A stretch of 5,767 bases of DNA. It comes from Holosporales bacterium (GTDB lineage Bacteria; Pseudomonadota; Alphaproteobacteria; UBA3830; JAIRMZ01). Below the pieces are notes generated by a model. It ran no database searches. It was not told where the DNA came from and saw only the letters and a program-made list of their open reading frames with translations. Numbering within the stretch: position 1 is the stretch's first letter; each line of letters starts with the position of its first letter. Location: the NCBI GenBank assembly GCA_031258355.1, contig JAIRMZ010000008.1, positions 1-5,767 of the forward strand, written 5' to 3'. Shown here in pieces: positions 1-5,758 of the stretch. A program made the translations under genes and the position numbers.

Positions 1-1
1 G

Positions 2-953
2 GTTGTTGTTCCATTTTTCAATGAGAAGGTGCTATCGTCAGTTTATATCAGGACATCTGCTCTGTTGTGTCACAACTCGGACGTTCTTATGAACTGATCT
101 TCGTCAACGATGGGAGTCAGGACGGAACAGCATGTCTTCTGGAGAAATTAGTACAGAACGACCCTCATCTTGTCGTTATTCACCTGGCGTTAAACTATGG
201 ACAAACAGCCGCGATGATGGCAGGGATAGACTATAGCTCTGGAGAGGTGATTGTTATAATGGATGGAGATGGGCAAAACGATACGAAAAGCATTCCGAGT
301 CTCCTTGCAAAGATAGAAGAGGGCTATGATGTCGTTTCTGGTTGGCGTAAAGAACGTCAAGATTCTTTTTTGTCTCGGAAGCTACCAAGCCTTTTAGCAA
401 ATAAATTGATCTCTTTTGTGGCGCAAGTTCCTCTTCATGATTATGGGTGCTCCTTAAAGGCTTATCGTGGAGCCTTTTTAAAAGAGATTCATCTGTATGG
501 GGAAATGCATCGTTTTATTCCCATTTATGCGCAGACCTTCGGGGCGCGTATTACAGAAGTTCCCGTCGGTCATTTCCCTCGTTTAGCAGGAAAATCTAAA
601 TATGGGATAGGACGCACTTTCAAAGTTCTGTTGGACTTAATGGTGGTAAAATTCCTACAAAGCTATCTAACAAAGCCGATCTATATCATGGGGGGATTTG
701 GTTTGTTTTGTCTTGTCTCTTTCTAGGAGGTGTTGCCTTCTCTGTAGCAACGTACCTTAAGCTGTTTAAAGGGGCTTGTTATATACAGACGCCCCTCCCT
801 CTTGCGGCGATTACAGCAGTTCTCTTTGGGGGCGTTTCCCTTCTGATCGGTCTTCTGGGGGAAATTTTGGTGCGTACGTACTATGAGTCTCAGAACAAGA
901 GGACGTATAGTGTTCGTTCCTGCCTGCGTGGAGGTGAGGGAAAAGGGTATTAA
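2..953 (+). pseudogene. GT2 polyprenyl-phosphate glycosyltransferase (DPM1-like bacterial type), 5' partial, two frameshifts
   Basis: The family transfers a sugar from a nucleotide donor to a polyprenyl phosphate at the inner face of the cytoplasmic membrane. The gene reads in three frames. Frame 2 gives VVVPFFNE (bases 2-25). Frame 1 gives the catalytic domain (25-708), with the VNDGSQDGT nucleotide-binding Asp at 109-111, the metal-binding DGDGQ at 262-276, HDYGC from 436 and GEMHRF from 499. Frame 3 (708-953) gives the C-terminal membrane helices and the LVRTYYES tail. Joined, these match the usual order of GtrB/ArnC-like proteins with two C-terminal helices. Each join needs one restored base: a G near 25 (NEEGAIVSLYQ) and a T in the run at 706-709 (GLFLSCLFLGG). 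No other stops occur. The gene is therefore either recently broken or affected by sequencing errors. The N-terminal few residues lie outside the window. The family call is firm; the donor sugar is unknown. Confidence 0.88.
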
Positions 954-955
954 TG
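931..955 (+). promoter_or_regulatory. RBS and TAATG stop-start overlap coupling the two glycosyltransferase genes
   Basis: The purine-rich stretch GAGGTGAGGG (931-940) precedes the ATG at 953. That ATG shares its A with the TAA stop of the GT2 gene (951-953). This layout is typical of translational coupling. An in-frame TGA at 935-937 stops the downstream reading frame from extending further upstream, so ATG 953 is the only reasonable start. Confidence 0.6.
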
Positions 956-2335
956 CTCACGAGACTTCTCCCCTGGTTGGGAAGCTTTATTTCGTTGTGC
1001 CCAGATACGAAACGGTATCTTAGCTATGCAGATGCCATCCTTACAGACCCTTCCTGGTTGCATCCAGGAACACGATGCATTGCAAGAGATTTACCGGGAT
1101 TCTCTCTTCTGATGGCTTTATGTCAGAGCTTGTTTAAGGAGGAAGGATGGCAGGGCGGATTGTGGCTGGTCCATCTCTTTTTTCTGGGGGTGAGCGCCTA
1201 TTCCCTTCATATTTTTACCAAAGAGCTCTCTTTTAAGCCTTGGGTGCGACGCTTCTTTGTGTTCTCTTATGCGACAGGTTTGCCCCTTTATTATACACAA
1301 TTAATTCTTAAAGATAGCGTTTTTTGTTCTTTATCTGTGATTTCCCTTTCTCTAAGTGGACTGGTCTTTTTACGCAAGCGTTTGTCTCGTCTTCACGGAA
1401 CCTTGCTGTTCATTGTCATGACGATATTGGGTTTTTGGTCAGAAGCGGGGCTCGTCTTTCTCCTGTCCCTTGCGCCTCTGTGGAGTATTTTGGGGATCGA
1501 GAAACGATGGGGTCTTTTTGCAAAGACAGCAGGATTGTGCCTGATGACCGTTCTTATTACACAAGGAACGATACGTGCTTGGAACCTTTACCGAGCGGGA
1601 TCTCCTTTTATGACGCAAAACCAAGAATCCGTTTTGCCAAATCAGTTAGCAGAAATGGAAGCAAGGTGTCCTGGCATCATTGAAGACACTTGCCTGAAAG
1701 ATTATAAACAGATGGTTTATGCTTCTATAGAGAGAGGGGCACCGGGAGGAAATGGGGCAGCTCTCGAGAAAATGAAGAAAGAGAATATCGGATATGCGAC
1801 GATAGAGCGGTTAATTTATATGGATTTTGTGAAGTTGTGGTTCTTGCACCCCATCAAGAGCGTAAGGTTCTTTTTTTTGCATGAGAGAACGTTCGGCTTG
1901 TGCGCTTACCTTTCCTTATGGCCTCCCTGTGGGATAACGAACTTGGCTTATAAGGAAGCCATGAGAAAAGGGGGATTTACACCTCTCCCCAAAAATTCTC
2001 ATCCGAGGATGTTTTCCCTATTCAGCATGGTTTCTTCTGCGTTTCTCCTTCTTTTGGTCATCCTGCGCATGGGTACTCTTTTTAGAAAACGCTTAAACCC
2101 GAGAAGATCTCCCCTGTTAAGTGAATTGAAGAGAGAACATGCTCTGCTTTATATAGCCCTTTTCCTGCACTGCGCGATTTTTATTGGTGTTTACCTTATT
2201 GCTATGGCCATGGATCTTGAGTATCGATACATTATCTCCTCCTTAACTTTTCTTGGATTCTTAGGATGGTGGACCGTTAGTGATGGGTGCGTCTTTTTCC
2301 AAGAAAAGAAAGCGATGTCTCCCCCTGTCTCTTGA
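953..2335 (+). CDS. Polytopic membrane protein, probable GT-C type glycosyltransferase
   Basis: This 460-residue protein has about eight to ten hydrophobic segments: roughly residues 69-87, 101-118, 121-140, 150-178, 190-207, 355-375, 397-418 and 427-443, plus a weak one near 49-61. A large polar region (about 211-350) contains two Cys (239 and 247). Near the N-terminus PDTKRYLSYADAIL resembles the first extracytoplasmic loop of GT-C enzymes, whose acidic residue (here Asp18) acts in catalysis. LPGF at 47-50 sits where these proteins often have a PGYP-like motif, and EYRY (423-426) recalls their C-terminal RY signature. GT-C proteins use polyprenyl-phosphate sugars on the outer side of the membrane, which fits the coupled GT2 gene upstream. 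The part before Asp18 is short for a full first helix, so the N-terminus is somewhat atypical. The class is inferred from topology and weak motifs; the acceptor is unknown. Confidence 0.72.
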   Translation: MLTRLLPWLGSFISLCPDTKRYLSYADAILTDPSWLHPGTRCIARDLPGFSLLMALCQSLFKEEGWQGGLWLVHLFFLGVSAYSLHIFTKELSFKPWVRRFFVFSYATGLPLYYTQLILKDSVFCSLSVISLSLSGLVFLRKRLSRLHGTLLFIVMTILGFWSEAGLVFLLSLAPLWSILGIEKRWGLFAKTAGLCLMTVLITQGTIRAWNLYRAGSPFMTQNQESVLPNQLAEMEARCPGIIEDTCLKDYKQMVYASIERGAPGGNGAALEKMKKENIGYATIERLIYMDFVKLWFLHPIKSVRFFFLHERTFGLCAYLSLWPPCGITNLAYKEAMRKGGFTPLPKNSHPRMFSLFSMVSSAFLLLLVILRMGTLFRKRLNPRRSPLLSELKREHALLYIALFLHCAIFIGVYLIAMAMDLEYRYIISSLTFLGFLGWWTVSDGCVFFQEKKAMSPPVS

Positions 2336-2360
2336 GGAGAACAACGCTCCTATTCCTTTT
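2335..2360 (+). terminator. Weak hairpin after the glycosyltransferase operon, possible terminator
   Basis: AGGAG (2335-2339) pairs with CTCCT (2347-2351) around a 7-base loop, followed by the T-rich tract ATTCCTTTT. It lies in the 37-base gap between two convergent stop codons, where a terminator is expected. The stem has only five pairs and the T tract is interrupted, so efficiency would be low. Confidence 0.25.
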
Positions 2361-2372
2361 ATAAAAATCAAC

Positions 2373-3263
2373 CTACAACCGACTTTTTAGTTGAGCCAAG
2401 GTAGTCAATGAAGCCTCTTTAAATCCGCTATCGTGCAACCAATCGAGGAGGGATTGAGCATTCTCAGGATCACGGAAAGGACCCGAAACCACAAGGAATT
2501 TCGCCTTTCCTCTTTCCGTCGTTTTGCGCTTAAAGACCTTGTAACCATAACCCATGAGGAGAGAAGAAATGCGTGCTGTTTCCCCTTCCTGCAAAGTCCC
2601 AATCAACACAAAAACGGGTGAAGAGGTCGTTTCTTGGGGAGTCTCTTCCGGTGCCGGCTCTTCCTCCTCTCCCAATTCCTCAAACAGTTCTTCTGCGGAA
2701 GGTACCAACTGGTCTGGCTTCGTGACCAAAACAGGAGAAGCTTCCTCTAGCTGGAGGTTTTTAGGTATTTCTTCTTGCGCTTTCGGCGACTCTTTTGTAG
2801 GGGGCGGAGGAGCAGAACTTTTTTCTTTCTGAGGAGCAGAGGAACTTTTGCCTGTCACCTCTTGCCCACCCTTAGAGGAAAGCGCTGCCCCTTCCTTGTT
2901 TGCAACAGAGGTCTGCGCTGCTCCCTTCAGCGCATCCGTAAGGGGTGTAGTCGCAGACGTCTCTGGGACTTTTTCGAAAAGCTTGTCGATACCTCTTTGA
3001 GGGACATCTTCCGCCCGAAGCTCCGCTTTTTCTTTTTCCTGCTCTGTCTGTGCCGCTAGGACACCTCCTCCAGGTGTTGGCGCCCCCCCTTCTGTAGAAG
3101 GATTTTGAGATTTGAGTGTCTTAGGAGGCCAATGTTCTGAGGCGGCTGTCCCTTTCTCCTCCTTAAGCGACACCGAAATGCCTGTAAAGATCCCGGCGAC
3201 AAAGAAAACCCCACCAAGCGCCAATCCCCCCATCACAACCGCGATGACGAGCACTTTATTCAT
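2373..3263 (-). CDS. Membrane-anchored SPOR-domain protein
   Basis: SPOR domains bind peptidoglycan, often denuded septal glycan, and usually sit in the periplasm on an inner-membrane anchor. This 296-residue protein has a short basic start (MNK) and one hydrophobic helix at about residues 4-31 (Gly- and Val-rich). A long low-complexity linker rich in Pro, Glu, Lys, Ser and Ala follows (about 35-212). The C-terminal SPOR domain spans about 215-290, with FVLIGTLQEGETARISSLL as the first strand and helix and FLVVSGPFRDPENAQSLLDW matching the usual (V)GPF-x-(A)xxL core. The order anchor, disordered linker, SPOR is standard for FtsN/DedD-like proteins, but I see no feature that assigns it to one of these. 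It is convergent with the operon on its 3' side and divergent from the MBOAT gene. GGGAGGG four bases before ATG supports the start at 3263. Confidence 0.85.
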   Translation of the reverse strand: MNKVLVIAVVMGGLALGGVFFVAGIFTGISVSLKEEKGTAASEHWPPKTLKSQNPSTEGGAPTPGGGVLAAQTEQEKEKAELRAEDVPQRGIDKLFEKVPETSATTPLTDALKGAAQTSVANKEGAALSSKGGQEVTGKSSSAPQKEKSSAPPPPTKESPKAQEEIPKNLQLEEASPVLVTKPDQLVPSAEELFEELGEEEEPAPEETPQETTSSPVFVLIGTLQEGETARISSLLMGYGYKVFKRKTTERGKAKFLVVSGPFRDPENAQSLLDWLHDSGFKEASLTTLAQLKSRL

Positions 3264-3266
3264 ATG

Positions 3267-3273
3267 CCCTCCC
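3267..3273 (-). promoter_or_regulatory. Ribosome binding site of the SPOR-protein gene
   Basis: On the minus strand GGGAGGG (3273-3267) lies three bases before the ATG at 3263-3261. A strong but slightly close Shine-Dalgarno match, it fixes the start codon. Confidence 0.6.
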
Positions 3274-3276
3274 AGA

Positions 3277-3303
3277 AAGAATTCTAAGAGATTCTTCCAA
3301 GAA
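3277..3303. repeat. Two overlapping small inverted repeats in the divergent promoter region
   Basis: AAGAAT (3277-3282) and ATTCTT (3291-3296) form an inverted repeat with an 8-base spacer. TTCTT (3292-3296) and AAGAA (3299-3303) form a second one around CC, sharing the ATTCTT arm. The first repeat covers the candidate -10 of the SPOR gene, so the pair could be an operator or alternative hairpins. The arms are short and may be chance. Confidence 0.3.
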
Positions 3304-3310
3304 GCCGCAA
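3281..3310 (-). promoter_or_regulatory. Candidate promoter of the SPOR-protein gene
   Basis: On the minus strand TTGCGG (3310-3305) and TAGAAT (3286-3281) are 18 bases apart. The -10 matches TATAAT at five of six positions and the -35 matches TTGACA at its first three. Transcription would begin around 3274, giving a leader barely long enough to contain the ribosome binding site. That makes the call tentative. Confidence 0.3.
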
Positions 3311-3321
3311 ATGTTTTCCTC

Positions 3322-3351
3322 TTGAAGAAACAACATCCCTTCCTCTACTCT
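3322..3351 (+). promoter_or_regulatory. Weak candidate promoter of the MBOAT gene
   Basis: TTGAAG (3322-3327) and TACTCT (3346-3351) are separated by 18 bases and lie just upstream of the MBOAT ribosome binding site. The -35 matches four of six consensus bases and the -10 only three, so this is a suggestion based mainly on position. Confidence 0.2.
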
Positions 3352-3360
3352 GCAAGAAAG

Positions 3361-3369
3361 TAAGGAGGA
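3361..3369 (+). promoter_or_regulatory. Near-perfect ribosome binding site of the MBOAT gene
   Basis: TAAGGAGGA complements the anti-Shine-Dalgarno end of 16S rRNA almost completely and its GGAGG core ends five bases before ATG 3374. This fixes the start and predicts strong translation initiation. Confidence 0.75.
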
Positions 3370-3373
3370 AGAG

Positions 3374-4864
3374 ATGGTTTTTTCATCTTTCGAGTTCATG
3401 TGGCTGTTTCTACCTTTCACAGTTATCGCCTATTACTGGCTCTGTAAAAGAAACTCTGTTCGGTCGCCTCTGTTCTTTCTAGTTGTAATGTCCTTGATTT
3501 ATTATGCCTGCTGGAATGTGAAGTATTTGGCCGTCATTATCGGATCGGTCCTGATTAATTTCTGGTTCGGCAAGAAAATCCAGGCTTCTCCGTCTCAAGT
3601 CCTAAAACGCCTTTTTACAATTGGAGGGATCTGCACCAACGTCGCTGCGCTAGGATACTTCAAATACACGGATTTTCTGCTTCGTTTGATCAATGAGTGT
3701 TCTGGATCGAAGATCCCATTGCCAGGGATCGTCCTCCCAATTGGTATTAGCTTCTTCACCTTTCAGCAGATCGCTTTTCTCGTTGATTGTTATAAAGGAA
3801 TGGTGCAAGAGCGAAACTTTCTGAGCTACTGCTTGTTTATCTGTTTCTTCCCACAGCTTGTCGCGGGACCGATTGTGCATCACAACGAGATGATGCCGCA
3901 GTTTGCGGATCTATCGATTCGGCGTTTCAATCATTTGAATTGTTATAAAGGAATAACCTTACTGTTCTTTGGTTTGGCGAAGAAGGCCGTTTTGGCGGAC
4001 GGACTCGCGCCTATTGTGGCGAATGTGTTTGATAAACATCCTGATGCCGGATTCATGGCCGCATGGACGGGAAGTTTAGCGTATACGTTTCAGTTATATT
4101 TCGACTTTTCTGGGTACAGTGATATGGCTGTTGGGATAGGATTGTTATTTAACGTTCATCTACCGCAGAACTTCTTGTCGCCGTATACGGCTTTAAATGT
4201 TCAAGATTTCTGGCGACGGTGGCATGTCACTTTGTCTCGATGGCTGATGACGTACATATACATTCCCCTTGGGGGAAGTCGTGTAGGCTTCGCGAGGACG
4301 TTGATCAATCTCTTTTTGACATTTTTAATTGGAGGTATCTGGCATGGTGCCGGAGAAACTTTCGTTCTCTGGGGTGTTATGCATGGAGTGGCCCTTGTCC
4401 TTCATCGCATTTGGAAAACCAAGCGTGGAGAGAAAGCGTCATCCTCAAAAACCGTCTTCTTTCGTTGGCTGGCAACGTTCCTTTTCGTCAACGCAGCCTG
4501 GGTGATGTTCCGCGCAAAGACTGTTGCCTGCGCGGTAACGATGTATAAGTGCATGTTAGGAGTTGAAGGAAAAACCAGCTTGCTGGCTATTGCAGAAGCA
4601 ATGTGGAAAAAGGTTTTCTATGGTATGGGAGGGGTGAGTAACCTTATGAATTTGGATATAGGGTGGCATGAGGTTAAAGCGCATATCACCATTTTCCCAC
4701 TCGTCCTCCTCGGTTTCTGGAAGTTGTATGATACTTCTCGCTATCGCACAGCAATGAATCCGCATTGGATCTGCACAGGATTTGTCCTCAGTCTCAGTCT
4801 CGTATCTTATTGGATGATCGGTCGTGCCAGCCGCCCGCCAGAGTTCCTGTATTTTCAGTTCTGA
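3374..4864 (+). CDS. MBOAT family membrane O-acyltransferase, AlgI/DltB type
   Basis: This multi-pass inner-membrane protein moves an acyl group across the membrane for O-acylation of a cell-surface polymer (alginate, teichoic acid, cellulose or other glycans in known relatives). At 496 residues it has the usual AlgI length. Family landmarks appear in order: the N-terminal FSSFEFMWLFLPF (3-15), LPIGISFFTFQQIAF (121-135), FFPQLVAGPIVHHNEMMPQF (158-177), LYFDFSGYSDMAVGIG (241-256), QNFLSPY (265-271), DFWRRWHVTLSRW (278-290), YIPLGGSR (296-303) and IWHGAG (322-327). His324 in WHG is the conserved catalytic histidine, at nearly the same position as His322 in AlgI. The reading frame is intact. The gene diverges from the SPOR gene and has no neighbour immediately downstream, whereas AlgI-type proteins usually sit beside an AlgJ/AlgX-like SGNH partner. 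The acyl acceptor cannot be told from the sequence. Confidence 0.95.
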   Translation: MVFSSFEFMWLFLPFTVIAYYWLCKRNSVRSPLFFLVVMSLIYYACWNVKYLAVIIGSVLINFWFGKKIQASPSQVLKRLFTIGGICTNVAALGYFKYTDFLLRLINECSGSKIPLPGIVLPIGISFFTFQQIAFLVDCYKGMVQERNFLSYCLFICFFPQLVAGPIVHHNEMMPQFADLSIRRFNHLNCYKGITLLFFGLAKKAVLADGLAPIVANVFDKHPDAGFMAAWTGSLAYTFQLYFDFSGYSDMAVGIGLLFNVHLPQNFLSPYTALNVQDFWRRWHVTLSRWLMTYIYIPLGGSRVGFARTLINLFLTFLIGGIWHGAGETFVLWGVMHGVALVLHRIWKTKRGEKASSSKTVFFRWLATFLFVNAAWVMFRAKTVACAVTMYKCMLGVEGKTSLLAIAEAMWKKVFYGMGGVSNLMNLDIGWHEVKAHITIFPLVLLGFWKLYDTSRYRTAMNPHWICTGFVLSLSLVSYWMIGRASRPPEFLYFQF

Positions 4865-4970
4865 GGTGTTCGCCAAAAGGGAGTCGTTTTGCTTGATGTA
4901 AGAGGAGGAAGAGAAGGAGGAAATTTGTTCCATGTAGGAGGCCTCTTCGAAACATCGAGAGAAGAGTTCA

Positions 4971-5008
4971 TCTTTCTCAAGTGATTTTCTCTTGAATCTT
5001 CAGAAAGA
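4971..5008. repeat. Interrupted inverted repeat (hairpin) downstream of the MBOAT gene
   Basis: TCTTTCT (4971-4977) pairs with AGAAAGA (5002-5008), and CAAG (4978-4981) pairs with CTTG (4991-4994). The loop has nine bases and a seven-base bulge (4995-5001) lies on the right arm. It starts about 105 bases after the MBOAT stop and has no following T run on the plus strand, so it is not a classical terminator. It could be an RNA 3' stabilising hairpin or chance. Confidence 0.3.
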
Positions 5009-5026
5009 GGGAGGGGGGGGGGAGGG
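5009..5026 (+). repeat. Homopolymeric G tract (GGG-A-G10-A-GGG)
   Basis: Ten consecutive Gs (5013-5022) are flanked by A and GGG on each side. Together with the preceding purines they give an unbroken purine run from 5002 to 5026. Such tracts slip during replication and can form G-quadruplexes. No promoter or gene start that it would clearly control is visible. Confidence 0.7.
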
Positions 5027-5299
5027 CACCTGGACTGGAAACTCTTGTGATTTATATGATCTTCATCAAAAAGGGTGTCCCTCTGGGTTTTAAGAAGGGA
5101 GTTTTCTTTTTGTAACGATGGTCCTTCCGGAACTTGTGGAAAGGGAGAAAACGCTGATTCTATAGCCTCAATGGCTTATGAAATTCTGATATAAAATAAC
5201 ATTTTAAGATTTCAAAAGAACTTTTCTTCAAATTTCTAGAAGGGGTGACACAAGATCTCCTTTGGCAGGGGTTTCTTGCATGAATTTAGGTATGTCACA

Positions 5300-5422
5300 A
5301 TGAAGTACATTTTAGGATGGATGGCTCAGATATTTTCTCCCATATTCTCTTGGAAGGTAATTGGTACAAAAAGGCTTTCAAAAGAAGATTCCGAGCCCCT
5401 CACAAAGGTCATGAGACAATAG
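5300..5422 (+). CDS. Possible small ORF, 40 residues, unrecognised
   Basis: ATG 5300 opens a 40-residue frame ending in TAG, starting MKYILGWMAQIFSPIFSW and followed by a charged tail ending LTKVMRQ. The first half is hydrophobic and aromatic and could lie on or in a membrane. The same frame stays open upstream to a TGA at 5246-5248, and a TTG at 5276 is preceded by AGGGG, so a longer form is possible. Ribosome binding before ATG 5300 is poor. I recognise no family. It may be a real small protein, a fragment of a lost gene or chance. Confidence 0.2.
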   Translation: MKYILGWMAQIFSPIFSWKVIGTKRLSKEDSEPLTKVMRQ

Positions 5423-5453
5423 AAAGAGCGAAAAACCTTATTAATAGTCAAAT

Positions 5454-5469
5454 AGAAATTTATATTTCT
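5454..5469. repeat. Short AT-rich inverted repeat
   Basis: AGAAAT (5454-5459) and ATTTCT (5464-5469) are exact inverted copies around TTAT, in the most AT-rich part of the window. The T run on the plus strand comes about ten bases later, so it is not a good terminator. It could be a protein-binding site or chance in AT-rich DNA. Confidence 0.2.
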
Positions 5470-5544
5470 TTAAAGTGAATATTTTTTCCTAATCGTACCT
5501 TTCTTGGATGAAATTACAAGGAAATTATCCTCCGCCATAATACA

Positions 5545-5758
5545 CTACGAGTCACAAGGACGGCGGCGAAAGCAGTCAATCCTTCCCTGCGTGAGAATTT
5601 GCGCAAAGGCGCGAGGGGCCCGTTCTGAAGAAGTCGCAGAGGATGCTTTCTTCCCAAGAATTAAAGAACAGCAAATCCACCAGCAGCAGCGCATAAATCA
5701 CGCGAATAATAATAAAAGTAATCACCCTCCATATAAGCAAAAGTACTAAACCATTTCA
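5545..5758 (-). pseudogene. Possible remnant of a membrane-protein gene
   Basis: On the minus strand one frame, open from a TGA near 5759 to a TGA at 5578-5576, encodes a strongly hydrophobic helix (VITFIIIIRVIYALLLVDLL) and then FFNSWEESILCDFF. It has no ATG and no convincing ribosome binding site. A second frame carries RAFAQILTQGRIDC before a TAG at 5547-5545, and a third continues FAAVLVTRSVLW. Joined, the helix, then GRID and FAAVL, loosely recall the N-terminal part of LTA-synthase-like sulfatases (helix, then GLRFDLAAL). Two or more frameshifts would be needed, so this would be a degraded gene. The resemblance is weak and unverified. The gene could instead continue past the right window edge or be no gene at all. 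Confidence 0.2.

Noticed and set aside
700..715. Programmed -1 ribosomal frameshifting in the GT2 gene
   Set aside because: The bases around 706-709 do not form an X XXY YYZ slippery heptamer, no obvious stimulatory stem follows, and a second unrelated frameshift occurs near 25.
1324..1683. Plus-strand 119-codon ORF inside the GT-C gene
   Set aside because: It is a second-frame shadow of the 460-residue membrane protein, without a ribosome binding site or domain.
2554..3059. Two plus-strand ORFs opposite the SPOR gene
   Set aside because: They are Ser/Arg/Phe-rich antisense readings of the low-complexity Pro/Glu/Ser linker, without domains or good start sites.
4556..4933. Minus-strand 125-codon ORF overlapping the MBOAT 3' end
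   Set aside because: It lies mostly antisense to a clearly real gene and its sequence is not recognisable.
5074..5106. Possible terminator around AGGG-TGT-CCCT near 5069-5081
   Set aside because: The stem is only four pairs with a three-base loop, too weak to call in either direction.
5182..5216. Minus-strand promoter-like pair TTGAAA / TATATC with 16-base spacing
   Set aside because: It lies in AT-rich DNA where such matches are common, and no minus-strand gene follows it.
5210..5386. 11-base direct repeat TTTCAAAAGAA at 5210-5220 and 5376-5386
   Set aside because: A repeat of this length and simple composition is expected by chance in a window of this size, and no element ends are associated with it.
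5504..5749. Plus-strand 81-codon ORF beginning at TTG
   Set aside because: It has no ribosome binding site and its end (QQQ, NNN, KQKY) is what the complement of a hydrophobic minus-strand helix gives. No family is recognisable.
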